A program made the position numbers and the translations under genes. A stretch of 64,000 nt of DNA, from positions 558,001 through 622,000 of the forward strand of contig NZ_LN831029.1 of assembly GCF_001457475.1 (NCBI RefSeq). The letters run 5' to 3'. Below the pieces are notes generated by a model, which was not told where the DNA came from, did not search any database, and saw only the letters and a list, made by a program, of their open reading frames with translations. Origin of the DNA: Achromobacter xylosoxidans (lineage in GTDB: Bacteria > Pseudomonadota > Gammaproteobacteria > Burkholderiales > Burkholderiaceae_B). This document shows, piece after piece, positions 8,946-18,161 of the stretch. The number at the start of each line of letters is the position of its first letter. Positions within the stretch are counted from its first letter, which is position 1.

Positions 8946-9962
8946 ATGAAACAGACCCCCCGCGGCGCCATGCGCCGCGTCCTGCTGGGCGGCGCCGCGG
9001 CCCTGGCCGCCACGCTGACCCTGGGCGCGCCCGCGCTGGCCCAGACCACCGATTTCCCCACCAAGCCGCTGCGCTTCGTGGTGCCTTACCCGCCCGGCGG
9101 CCCGCTCGACACCATGGCCCGCATGCTGGCCGAGAAGGTGCGCGGCTCGCTCGGCCAACCCGTCGTGGTGGAAAACCGCTCGGGCGCCGGCGGCAACATT
9201 GGCGCCGACCTGGTGGCCAAGGCCCCGGCCGACGGCTACACGCTGGTGATGGGCGCCGTCGCGACCCACGCCATCAACCCCTGGCTGTTCGCCAACCTGC
9301 CCTATGACCCGGTGAAGGATTTCGCCCCGGTCACCATCGTGGCGTCGGTGCCGAACGTGCTGGTGATGAACGTCGAATTTGCCGCCAAGAACAAGATCGA
9401 GAAGCTGTCGGACCTGATCGAGTACGCCAAGAAGAATCCGGGCAAGCTGAACTACGGTTCGGGCGGCAACGGCAGCGCTGGCCACCTGTCGGGCGAGCTG
9501 CTCAAGGCGCGCGCCGGCATCAACGTCGAGCACATTCCCTACCAGGGCGCGGCCCCGGCGCAATTGGCGCTGCTGTCGGGCCAGTCGGACTTCATGTTCG
9601 ACAACCTGGCGGCCTCGGCGCCGCTGATCAAGGACGGCAAGGTCAAGGCGCTGGCCGTGACCACCGCCAAGCGTTCGTCGCTGCTGGCCGACGTGCCGAC
9701 GGTGGAAGAGTCGGGCATCAAGGGCTTCGACCTGGGCACCTGGTTCGGCGTCTTCACGACCGGCGGCACGCCGGCGCCGGTGGTGGCCAAGCTGAACAAG
9801 GCCTACTCGGAAGCGATGCAGCAGCCCGACGTCAAGCAGCGTCTGCTGACGATGGGTTCGGAAGCGCCTCCCATGACGCCCGAAGCCTTCGCCGAGTTCG
9901 TCAAGAACGAAAAGGCCAAGTACCAGGAGATCGTGAAGATCTCCGGCGCCAGCCTGAACTGA
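8946..9962 (+). CDS. Bug-family tripartite tricarboxylate transporter substrate-binding protein
   Basis: 338-aa periplasmic binding protein of the Bug/TctC family. The start at 8946 follows an AGGAG box about 10 nt upstream and opens a signal peptide (MKQTPRGAMRRVLLGG to APALA, cleavage near residue 32). The mature part has the family pattern KPLRFVVPYPPGGPLDTMAR, VENRSGAGGNIGADLVAKA, the PYQGAAPAQLALLSGQ substrate-loop region and VPTVEESGIKGF. No TctA/TctB membrane genes are adjacent, which is usual for the many orphan Bug proteins of Bordetella and its relatives. Substrate unknown; carboxylates are typical. Confidence 0.92.
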   Translation: MKQTPRGAMRRVLLGGAAALAATLTLGAPALAQTTDFPTKPLRFVVPYPPGGPLDTMARMLAEKVRGSLGQPVVVENRSGAGGNIGADLVAKAPADGYTLVMGAVATHAINPWLFANLPYDPVKDFAPVTIVASVPNVLVMNVEFAAKNKIEKLSDLIEYAKKNPGKLNYGSGGNGSAGHLSGELLKARAGINVEHIPYQGAAPAQLALLSGQSDFMFDNLAASAPLIKDGKVKALAVTTAKRSSLLADVPTVEESGIKGFDLGTWFGVFTTGGTPAPVVAKLNKAYSEAMQQPDVKQRLLTMGSEAPPMTPEAFAEFVKNEKAKYQEIVKISGASLN

Positions 9963-9971
9963 GGCGGGCGT

Positions 9972-10003
9972 GCCTGGCGCGTCCCGTCGGGCACGCGCCA
10001 GGC
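9972..10003 (+). terminator. Possible terminator hairpin after the Bug gene
   Basis: Perfect 11-bp inverted repeat GCCTGGCGCGT/ACGCGCCAGGC with a 10-nt loop, starting 10 nt after the stop codon. There is no T-run, so this may be a factor-dependent end or an RNA-stabilising hairpin. Confidence 0.45.
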
Positions 10004-10096
10004 CTGACGCCGCCCCTGTCCGTCGGGCGGCGCATCCCCCTGCGTATCCTTTGGGCGGCGCGATGGCGGCATCCGCGCTTCATTCGCGCGGTTCGA

Positions 10097-10456
10097 TCAT
10101 TCGCGCGGCGCGGCCAGCAGGCCGTCCACCAGCCGCGCCAGCAGCTTGCGGTCGGTTTCCAGGTCGGTGCAGCCGTACTGGTCGGCCTCGCGGTTGACCC
10201 AGGCGTCATGCGCGCGCCATTGGTCGCCCGCGGCGTCCAGCCGCAGCGCGTAGATCCAGATGCCGGTCCAGCTGCGATGAAAGCGCAGCACGCCATCGTC
10301 GAGATAGATGAACCACTTGTCTTCCATTTCCCGCGGGATGCGGCCCTGCCGCAGACGGGCGTACTGGTCGGCCGTGTAGGTGGCCTCAAAGGGCAGCGCG
10401 GCGCGCTTCTTCGGCGCAGGCAGGTGTTTCCAGGATGCGGCTTGGGCGTCGGGCAT
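10097..10456 (-). CDS. Small uncharacterised protein with an HRSWTG motif
   Basis: 119-aa soluble protein I cannot assign to a named function. Codon use matches its neighbours and the start ATG at 10456 is upstream of a plausible fold. Notable is the aromatic-rich block KWFIYLDDGVLRFHRSWTG (residues about 46-64), a pattern I recall from small uncharacterised domains in many bacteria. No signal peptide or membrane segment. It is divergent from the glyoxalase-like gene (10542) with an 85-bp gap. Real gene likely, role unknown. Confidence 0.65.
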   Translation of the reverse strand: MPDAQAASWKHLPAPKKRAALPFEATYTADQYARLRQGRIPREMEDKWFIYLDDGVLRFHRSWTGIWIYALRLDAAGDQWRAHDAWVNREADQYGCTDLETDRKLLARLVDGLLAAPRE

Positions 10457-10541
10457 GGCAACCGGTTTGATCTATGCTGGCGGGATGCGCGCACGCTCGG
10501 AAGTCCGCGGGCGCGACCCCTCGCATACTAAGGCCAGAATC

Positions 10542-10904
10542 ATGCATTTGTCCCCCGCCATTCCCATCCTGCGCATCTTTTCGGTCGACAAGGCGCGCGA
10601 GTTCTACCTGGATTTCCTCGGCTTCGAGTGGGACTGGGAACACCGCTTCGAACCGGGCCTGCCGCTGTACGCGCAGGTGCATCGCGGCGAGCTGGTGCTG
10701 CACCTGAGCGAGCACTACGGCGATGCCACGCCGGGCGCGGCCATCTTCGTGCGCGCCACCGGCGTCGACGATTACCAGGCCGAGCTGATCGGCAAGCAAT
10801 ACGGCTACGCGCGGCCCGGCGTCGAGGACGCGCCCTGGGGCCGGCTGCTGAAGGTGACCGACCCGTTCGGCAACCGCCTGACCTTCTGCGAATCGAGCGA
10901 CTGA
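10542..10904 (+). CDS. Glyoxalase/bleomycin-resistance-fold (VOC) protein
   Basis: 120-aa protein of the vicinal-oxygen-chelate superfamily. Start ATG at 10542 gives MHLSPAIPILRIFSVDKAREFY, the usual first strand and helix of this fold; upstream in-frame codons overlap the divergent gene's promoter. It has LDFLGFEWDWEHRF, the histidine-containing strand LVLHLSEHYGD and the closing KVTDPFGNRLTFCE. This arrangement is close to glyoxalase superfamily proteins sometimes annotated as bleomycin-resistance proteins, but a role in resistance is not supported by anything else here. Convergent with livF, 32 bp apart. Confidence 0.85.
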   Translation: MHLSPAIPILRIFSVDKAREFYLDFLGFEWDWEHRFEPGLPLYAQVHRGELVLHLSEHYGDATPGAAIFVRATGVDDYQAELIGKQYGYARPGVEDAPWGRLLKVTDPFGNRLTFCESSD

Positions 10905-10916
10905 GCCCGTCAACCC

Positions 10917-10932
10917 CGCGGCCAGGGCCGCG
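10917..10932. terminator. Possible bidirectional hairpin between convergent genes
   Basis: CGCGGCC-AG-GGCCGCG inverted repeat in the 32-bp gap between the glyoxalase-fold gene and livF. No T-runs on either side; weak support. Confidence 0.3.
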
Positions 10933-10936
10933 CGCC

Positions 10937-11628
10937 TCACACGCCCAGGTAGCGCTGGGCCAGTTCGGGTTGCGCGGCCAGTTCGGCGGGCGTGCCCTGC
11001 CAGGCCACCCGGCCTTTTTCCAGCACGTGGTGGCGGTCGACCAGCGTGGCCATTTCCTTCAGATTCTTGTCGATCACCAGGATGGTCTGGCCTTCGTCCT
11101 TCAGGCGCCGCAGGCAGTTCCAGATCTCGTGGCGGATCAGCGGCGCCAGGCCCTCGGTGGCTTCGTCCAGGATCAGCAGGCGTGGGTTGATCAACAGCGC
11201 GCGCCCCACCGCCAGCATCTGCTGTTCGCCGCCCGACAGGGTGCGGGCCGACTGGCCGCGCCGTTCCTTCAGGCGCGGAAACAGCTCGAACACGCGATCG
11301 ATGTGCCAGCCGGGACGGGCCTGGCGCGCGGTGGCGACCAGGTTCTCCTCGACCGACAGCGAACCGAACACGCGCCGGCCCTCGGGCACCAGGCCGATGC
11401 CGAGCCGGGCGATGCGGTGCGGCGCCAGGCCCGTGATGGGCTGGCCGTCCAGCAGCACCTGGCCGCCCTGCGCCGGCAGCATGCCCATCAACGTCTTGAC
11501 GGTGGTGGTCTTGCCCATGCCGTTGCGGCCGATCAGCGACACCACCTGGCGCGGCGCGATGTCCAGGTCGACGCCGAACAGCACCTTGCTGGCGCCGTAG
11601 CCGGCCTGCAGTTGCGCGACTTGCAGCA

Positions 11629-11629
<1 letters not shown>
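10937..11629 (-). CDS. livF: Branched-chain-type ABC transporter ATP-binding protein LivF (aromatic cluster)
   Basis: 230-aa LivF-type ATPase. The ATG at 11629 overlaps the livG stop (TGATG), and the ORF from there has Walker A GRNGMGKTT, GLVPEGRRVFGSLSVEENL, signature LSGGEQQM and Walker B LLILDEATEGLAP. Last gene of a five-gene hydrophobic amino-acid/aromatic acid transporter module at the distal end of the 3-hydroxybenzoate operon, so the likely cargo is an aromatic acid rather than leucine; that is inferred from context. Confidence 0.92.
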
Positions 11630-12376
<747 letters not shown>

Positions 12377-12384
<8 letters not shown>

Positions 12385-13345
12385 GGTGCGCGCCTCCCGT
12401 CAGCCAGCCATAGACCCCGCGCTTGCCGAACAGCACCACCAGCACCAGCACGGGGCCGAGGATCAGCATCCAGTGCTCGGTCCAGGCGGTGGCCAGTTGC
12501 TCCAGCCCCAGGTAGACGGCCACGCCCAGCACCGGCCCGAAGATCGAGCCCATGCCGCCCAGGATCACCATGGCCATCAGCTCGCCGGACTTCTGCCAGC
12601 CGGCCATGTCGGGGCTGACGAACAGCGCGTAGTTGGCCCACAGCGCGCCGGCCAGGCCGGCGCCGGCGGCCGACAGCACGAAGGCGGTCAGGCGGTAGCG
12701 CAGCGGCGCCAGGCCCAGCCCGGTGCTGCGGCGCGGATTCTGCCGCAGGCTCTGCAGCGCCATGCCGAAGGGCGAGTTGACGATGCGCCGGCACAGGAAT
12801 ACCCATGCCGCCAGCAGCGCCAGGCAGACGTAGTAGAACGTGACCGGTCCGTTCAGGTCCAGGCCGGGCAGCGTGTTGCGCGCGTCGATCGACAGGCCGT
12901 CGTCGCCGCCGTAGACCACCAGCCCCACCAGGATGAAGTACAGCATCTGGCCGAAGGCCAGCGTGATCATGATGAACTGCACGCCCGCGGTGCGCAGCGA
13001 CAGGAAGCCCACCACCAGCCCGGCCAGCGCGGCGCAGGCCACGGCCAGCGGCCACATGACCAGCGCGGCCTGGCTGCCGCTCCAGCCGAACAGCGTGTCG
13101 CCCTGCGCGAAGTGGTAGCCGGCGATGCCGATCACGTAGCCGCCCAGGCCGAAGAAGGCCGCGTGGCCGAAGCTGACCATGGCGCCGTAGCCCAGGATCA
13201 GGTCGAGGCTGACGGCGGCGATGGCGTAGATCAGGAAGCGGGTCATCAGGTTGACCAGGAAGGCTTCGCCGGTGGCCGAGGCCAGCGCCGGCACCAGCGC
13301 GAACAGCGCCAGCCCGGCCAGGTTTACGAGGGTTTTTCGGCTCAT
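12377..13345 (-). CDS. livM: Branched-chain-type ABC transporter permease LivM (aromatic cluster)
   Basis: 322-aa multi-spanning permease. Conserved family segments are SLDLILGYGAMVSFGHAAFFGLGGYV, FLSLRTAGVQFIMITLAFGQM and ALQSLRQNPRRSTGLG (each given here in part), with the ANYALFVSPDMAGWQKSGELMAM region near the C-terminus. Overlaps livG by 8 nt; 7-nt gap to livH. Pairs with LivH to form the channel. Confidence 0.93.
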
Positions 13346-13352
13346 GGGTTTC

Positions 13353-14267
13353 CTAGCGAGTCGCCGGCACGAGGCCGCGCGGCTTGAACAGCAGCACGAT
13401 GGCCATCAGGATGTAGATGCTTGCCGAGACCAGGCTGGAACTGGCCGAGTCCGACAGCTGCGGCGGCAGCAGGCGCGACATCCAGAAGGGGATGTAGGCG
13501 CGGCCCAGCGCGTCGGTCATGCCGATCATCAGCGAACCGGCCAGCGCGCCGCGCACCGAGCCCACGCCGCCGACCACGATGACGACGAAAGTGGTGATGA
13601 GGATGCGTTCGCCCATGCCGATCTCCACCGCCAGCAGCGGCGCCGCCATGACGCCGGCGAAGCCGCACAGCAGCGCGCCGAGCGTGAAGATCAGGGTGAA
13701 CAGACGCTGGATGTTCACGCCCAGCGCGTCCACCATCTCGCCGTCGTCGGCGCCGGCGCGCACCAGCATGCCGACGCGGGTGCGCGAGATCAGCAGCCAC
13801 AGGCCCAGCGCCACCAGCACGCCGGCGCCGATGAAGGCCAGCCGCATCACCGGATAGTTCAGGCCGGGCAGCAGCGCCACCGAGCCGGCCAGGAACGGCG
13901 GGATGTCCATGAACGGCGGGCTGCGGCCGAACAGCACCGTGACCAGCTCGTTGGTGAACAGCGTCAGCCCGAGCGTGGCCAGCACCTGGTCCAGGTGGTC
14001 GCGGCGGTAGAGATGGCGGATCACCAGCAGCTCCACCACCAGCCCGTACAGCGCGGCGCCGGCCAGCGCCGCCAGCAACGCCGCGAAGAACGAGCCGGTG
14101 GCCGCCGCCGCGCTGGCGGCGCAGAACGCGCCCACCATGTAGAACGAGCCGTGCGTCAGGTTGATGACGTTCATGATGCCGAATACCAGCGTCAGGCCGG
14201 CCGACAACAGGAACAGCAGCGCGCTGTACTGCAGGCCGTTCAGGACCTGTTCCAGGAACATCAGCAT
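13353..14267 (-). CDS. livH: Branched-chain-type ABC transporter permease LivH (aromatic cluster)
   Basis: 304-aa permease. N-terminus MLMFLEQVLNGLQYSALLFL and the block LTLVFGIMNVINLTHGSFYM are typical of LivH; MGERILITTFVVIVVGGVGSVRGALAGSL (in part) marks the conserved cytoplasmic loop and following helix. A short 15-nt gap to the binding-protein gene and 7 nt to livM support one transcript. Confidence 0.93.
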   Translation of the reverse strand: MLMFLEQVLNGLQYSALLFLLSAGLTLVFGIMNVINLTHGSFYMVGAFCAASAAAATGSFFAALLAALAGAALYGLVVELLVIRHLYRRDHLDQVLATLGLTLFTNELVTVLFGRSPPFMDIPPFLAGSVALLPGLNYPVMRLAFIGAGVLVALGLWLLISRTRVGMLVRAGADDGEMVDALGVNIQRLFTLIFTLGALLCGFAGVMAAPLLAVEIGMGERILITTFVVIVVGGVGSVRGALAGSLMIGMTDALGRAYIPFWMSRLLPPQLSDSASSSLVSASIYILMAIVLLFKPRGLVPATR

Positions 14268-14282
14268 GGCGGGCTCCGGAGG

Positions 14283-15458
14283 CTACATCTTGCAGTCGGC
14301 GGCGTGCACGTCGGTATGGTCGCGGGCGATCACCTTGAGGTTCTTGTAGACCAGCTTGCCATCGGGCCCGGACTCGATGTGCAGCAGGTACCAGTCCTGG
14401 ACCGGGTGCTGATTGGGGCCGAACTTGAATTTGCCGCGCACGCTGGGGAAATCGGCGCGGCGCAGCGCCTCGCGGAAGGCGTCGGCCTTGCCGGCGATAT
14501 CGCCGCCCACGGCCTTCAGGCCCGAGCCGATCAGGTTGGCGGTGTCGTAGGCCTGGGCCGCATAGGCGGTGGGCGCGCGGTTGTAGGCCTTGGTGAAGGC
14601 TTCGACGAAGTGCTTGTTCTGCGGATTGTCCAGGTCGGCGCTCCACAGCGAACTCAGGTAGAAGCCCTTGCCGGCGTTGCCGGTGGCGGCCAGCATGCGT
14701 TCGTCCATCGAGTAGATGGGCGTGATCATCTTGATCTTGTCGGCCAGGCCGGAGTTGGCGAACTGCTTGGTCAGGTTGATGCCGGCGCCGCCCGGATGGA
14801 ACTGGAAGATGGCGTCCGGGTTGAGCGAGCGGATGCGCGCCAGCTCGACCGAGAAGTCGGCCTGTTCGAGCTTGGTGTAGATCTCGTCGGCGATCTCGCC
14901 CTTGTAGGTGCGCTTGAAGCCGGCCACGGCGTCGCGCCCGGCCTGGTAGTTGGGCGCCATGACGACGATGCGCTTGGCGCCCAGTTCGTTGGCGGCGATG
15001 CCGGCGGTGTCGGCGTACGAGTCGTTCTGGAACGCCACCGAGAAATAGTTGGGGTTGCAGGCCTTGCCGGCATAGTTGGAGGGGCCGGCGTTCAGGCTGA
15101 CGTAGAAGCCGCCGGCGTTGAGCACGGTCGGCCCGACCGCGGCCATGACGTTGGAGAAATTGATGCCGGTAAAGAGGCGCACGCCGCCCTGCACCATCTT
15201 GTCGGCGATCTGCTTGGCGTTGGCGGGCTTGAGCGCGTCGTCCTCGACCCGCACGTTGACCGGCACCCCGCCCAGCTTGCCGCCGCCTTCCTTGACCGCC
15301 AGCATGAAGGCGTCGCGTTCGTCCTCGCCGATGTAGCCGGCGGGGGTGGACAGCGTGCCGATGAAGCCGATGTCCACGGGTTTCTGCTGCGCCTGGACGC
15401 CGCCGGCGGCCAGTGCCAGCAGCAGCGCGGCGCCGCCGCGGGTGATGCGTGTCGTCAT
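14283..15458 (-). CDS. ABC transporter periplasmic binding protein, LivK/aromatic-acid type
   Basis: 391-aa type-I periplasmic binding protein (Leu/Ile/Val-binding fold). A signal peptide covers about residues 1-23 (MTTRITRGGAALLLALAAGG to VQA). The mature start QKPVDIGFIGTLSTPAGYIG, GPTVLNAGGFYVSLNAGPSNYAGKACNPNYF and the terminal AADCKM are shared in pattern with the second binding protein at 57725-58888, so the two are paralogues. It is encoded between the 3-hydroxybenzoate hydroxylase and the permeases. Likely binds an aromatic carboxylate; this is inferred from the operon, not from a recognised binding residue. Confidence 0.9.
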   Translation of the reverse strand: MTTRITRGGAALLLALAAGGVQAQQKPVDIGFIGTLSTPAGYIGEDERDAFMLAVKEGGGKLGGVPVNVRVEDDALKPANAKQIADKMVQGGVRLFTGINFSNVMAAVGPTVLNAGGFYVSLNAGPSNYAGKACNPNYFSVAFQNDSYADTAGIAANELGAKRIVVMAPNYQAGRDAVAGFKRTYKGEIADEIYTKLEQADFSVELARIRSLNPDAIFQFHPGGAGINLTKQFANSGLADKIKMITPIYSMDERMLAATGNAGKGFYLSSLWSADLDNPQNKHFVEAFTKAYNRAPTAYAAQAYDTANLIGSGLKAVGGDIAGKADAFREALRRADFPSVRGKFKFGPNQHPVQDWYLLHIESGPDGKLVYKNLKVIARDHTDVHAADCKM

Positions 15459-15485
15459 GGTTGTCTCCTCCTGTGCCTGCTTTTT

Positions 15486-16706
15486 TTATGGCTGGATGGG
15501 TCCCGCGAGACAGTTCTCCACCTTCCAGCCGTAGAGCCACTGCAACGCGTCGTAGAACTGGGACTGGCCGCGGCCGGTCCACAGCATGTTGCGCACGGTG
15601 CGTTCGACACCGCGCGCGTGATAGAGCCTGCCCATTTCGCGGGTCGACCAGACCACGCGCGCGCTGCGCGGGATGCGCACCGATTCGTACAGGCGGAAGG
15701 CGGCTTGCAGGTCGTGGTCGCAGCGCTTGACGGCCTCGCCCAGCGTCACCGCGTCTTCCAGCGCCATGCAGGCGCCCTGGGCCATGTACTGCGTCATGGG
15801 ATGGGCGGCGTCGCCCAGGATCGTGACGCGCCCCTGGCCCCACTGTTCGACCGGCTCGCGGTCGGCGGTGGCCCAGCGCTTCCAGGAGGTGGGGCGGTCC
15901 AGCATCTGGTGCGGGCGCGGGTGGATGCCCTGGAAGTACGACAGCACCTCTTCCTTGCTGCCTTCGCGCACGCCCCATTGTTCCTGTTCGCGGCTGTGGA
16001 AGGTCACCACCAGGTTGTATTGCTGGCCGCCGCGCAACGGGTAGTGCACCAGGTGGCAGTGCGGGCCGGCCCACAGCACCGGCGCGTTGATGCGCAGTTC
16101 CTCGGGCATGTTGTCGCGCTCGACCACGGCGCGGTAGACCACGTGGCCGGTCACGCGCGGCGGATCGCCGATCAGGTGCTCGCGGATCACCGACTTGACG
16201 CCGTCGGCGCCGATCACCGCGTCGGCCTGGTAGTGGTTGCCTTCGGTGTCGGTGACTTCGACGCGTTTTTCGTCCTGCTTGACGCTGGCGATCTGGGTCG
16301 AGGTGCGAAAGCGGATCAGCGGGTTCTGCTGCACCGCTTCCAGGATGGACAGATGGATGTCGGCGCGGTGGATCACGGCGTAGGGGCCGCCGAAACGCTC
16401 GCGGAAGGCGGCGCCGGTGTCGATGCGCACCACTTCGCGCGCGTCGACCGCGTCCATCATGATGATGTGGTCGGTGAAGACCGCGCGCTGGCGCGCCGTG
16501 GCGCCCACGCCCAGCGCGTCGAGCGCGGCGAAGGCGTTGGGGCCGAGCTGGATGCCGGCGCCGATCTCGCCGATGTGCGCGGCCTGCTCCAGCAACTGCA
16601 CCGCGATGCCCTGGCGCGTCAGCGCCAGTGCCGCGGCCAGGCCGCCGATGCCGCCGCCCACGACGATGACGGATTGGGGCGGGTTCTTTGCGGGGGTTGC
16701 GTTCAT
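15486..16706 (-). CDS. 3-hydroxybenzoate 6-monooxygenase (FAD-dependent)
   Basis: 406-aa single-component flavoprotein monooxygenase. It shows GGGIGG near residue 18 (ADP binding), the DG motif GADGVKSVIRE and the GD motif ILGDAAHPM, the order diagnostic of class A aromatic hydroxylases. Overall it resembles NagX/3HB6H proteins (GPHCHLVHYPLRGG and C-terminal LYGW), which convert 3-hydroxybenzoate to gentisate with NADH and O2. The encoded gentisate dioxygenase, isomerase and hydrolase in the same operon support this over salicylate 1-hydroxylase (which would yield catechol). Exact substrate should be treated as likely, not proved. Confidence 0.87.
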   Translation of the reverse strand: MNATPAKNPPQSVIVVGGGIGGLAAALALTRQGIAVQLLEQAAHIGEIGAGIQLGPNAFAALDALGVGATARQRAVFTDHIIMMDAVDAREVVRIDTGAAFRERFGGPYAVIHRADIHLSILEAVQQNPLIRFRTSTQIASVKQDEKRVEVTDTEGNHYQADAVIGADGVKSVIREHLIGDPPRVTGHVVYRAVVERDNMPEELRINAPVLWAGPHCHLVHYPLRGGQQYNLVVTFHSREQEQWGVREGSKEEVLSYFQGIHPRPHQMLDRPTSWKRWATADREPVEQWGQGRVTILGDAAHPMTQYMAQGACMALEDAVTLGEAVKRCDHDLQAAFRLYESVRIPRSARVVWSTREMGRLYHARGVERTVRNMLWTGRGQSQFYDALQWLYGWKVENCLAGPIQP

Positions 16707-16725
16707 TGCGTGGTTCCTTGCGTGT

Positions 16726-18078
16726 TCACTCTTGGCGGCCGAGGAAGGCGCCTTGCCGTTGCAGTTGCGCCTGCAGCGCCGCCACGGGCACGTCGGCAGG
16801 CGCGTTGCCGTCGCGCAGCGCCATGGCGGCCGCGGTGCCGGCGGCCTCGCCCATGACGAAGCAGCTGCCGCTGACGCGTGCGGCCGACTGGCCTTCGTGC
16901 GTCATCGAGGCGCAGCGTCCGGCCACCAGCACGTTGGCGGCCACGCCCGGGCCGCGGCGCGGCACCATCATGCGGAACGGCAACTGGTTGTAGCCGCGCG
17001 ATCCGGGAATCGGCGGCCACAGCCATTGCACGTCGCCGGCGGTGTGCATTTCCAGCGGCCAGCCGTTCACGCCGATGCTGTCCTCGAAGTCGGCGCAGCC
17101 CAGCACGTCTTCCTTGGTCAGCATGGCCTCGCCGACGATGCGGCGGGTTTCGCGGATGCCCAGTTGCGGCGCGATGTCGAGCACATAGGCGTTTTCGAAG
17201 CCCGGCACCTTGGCGCGCAGGAACTTCAGGTATTCGGTGATCTGGCGGCGGCCTTCCAGCTCGCCGGCCGAGAGCGAGGCGGCGTCGGTGCCGTCGGCCG
17301 CGCTGCCGTCGGCGTTGGCCAGCTGGGTGACGTTGACGCGCCACTCGTAGTCATGCTTTTGCGGCCGCACGATGGCGCCGCGCCGCGGGAAGGTGAATTC
17401 GCCGCTGGCGGCGGCCTGGTCCATCAGCTGCGGGATGGTCTTCCAGGCCTCCTGGGCGCGGGCGCCGTCGACGTTGCCGACCTTGAACATCAGCGTGGGG
17501 TAGAGCATGTGGCCCTGCGCGTCGCCCTTTTCGAACGGCAGGCCGCCCCATTGCGCGATGTCGGCGTCGCCCGAGCAGTCGATGAAGACCTTGCCGCGCA
17601 CCGCGCAGCGGCCGGACTTGGTCTCCAGGAACAGTGCGTCGACATTGCCGGCGGCGTCGCGCGCCAGGCCGGTGGCCAATGCGTGGAACAGGATTTGTGC
17701 GCCGCTGTCCTGCACCATGCCGTCGGCCGCGCACTTGAAGGCGGCGATGTCGTAGGCCTGGGCGTGGATCTTGCCCAGGATCAGGTGCGGGTCGTTCAGG
17801 CCGTCCAGCGCGCGCATGCGGTCCAGCAGTTCATCGGTCATGCCATGCACCACCTGGCGGATGGCGCCGCGCACATTGGCGTGCAGGCCGCAGAAGTTGG
17901 AGACGCCCGCCGCCGTGCCCATGCCGCCGAGAAAGCCATAGCGTTCCACCAGCAGCACGCTGGCGCCGTTGCGGGCGGCGCTGGCGGCCGCCAGGATGCC
18001 GGCGGGGCCGCCGCCCAGCACGACGACGTCGTATTCGCCGTAGAGCGGCACCTGGCGGGCGGGTTCGGTGAGGGTCAT
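16726..18078 (-). CDS. FAD-dependent oxidoreductase of unknown substrate
   Basis: 450-aa flavoprotein of the FAD_oxidored (Pfam 12831-like) group. The ATG at 18078 is preceded by an AGGAGACA box; an in-frame upstream start would add 25 arginine-rich residues overlapping the intergenic gap. The dinucleotide site is VVVLGGGPAGILAAASAARNG, followed by LVERYGFLGGMGTAAGV. FIDCSGDADIA and the C-terminal VLVAGRCASMTHEGQSAARV are also typical. These enzymes are found in catabolic clusters but mostly lack an assigned reaction. It sits between the Bug gene and the 3-hydroxybenzoate hydroxylase. It may act on an upstream aromatic or alicyclic precursor; that is a guess. Confidence 0.8.
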   Translation of the reverse strand: MTLTEPARQVPLYGEYDVVVLGGGPAGILAAASAARNGASVLLVERYGFLGGMGTAAGVSNFCGLHANVRGAIRQVVHGMTDELLDRMRALDGLNDPHLILGKIHAQAYDIAAFKCAADGMVQDSGAQILFHALATGLARDAAGNVDALFLETKSGRCAVRGKVFIDCSGDADIAQWGGLPFEKGDAQGHMLYPTLMFKVGNVDGARAQEAWKTIPQLMDQAAASGEFTFPRRGAIVRPQKHDYEWRVNVTQLANADGSAADGTDAASLSAGELEGRRQITEYLKFLRAKVPGFENAYVLDIAPQLGIRETRRIVGEAMLTKEDVLGCADFEDSIGVNGWPLEMHTAGDVQWLWPPIPGSRGYNQLPFRMMVPRRGPGVAANVLVAGRCASMTHEGQSAARVSGSCFVMGEAAGTAAAMALRDGNAPADVPVAALQAQLQRQGAFLGRQE

Positions 18079-18161
18079 GCCTTGTCTCCTTGCTTGTCCT
18101 GCTTGACTGCGTGCTGTGTTGCGAAATGCCGGGCGGCGAGGCCGCCCGTTCACAGGCCTTC

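Noticed and set aside
15486..16706. Salicylate 1-hydroxylase
   Set aside because: Sequence pattern and the neighbouring gentisate enzymes fit 3-hydroxybenzoate 6-hydroxylase better; no catechol pathway genes are present.
13251..16856. 1201-codon plus-strand open frame
   Set aside because: Runs antisense across the livM/livH/binding-protein/hydroxylase genes; His/Gln/Gly-rich low-information sequence with no known domain. Shadow of high-GC third positions.
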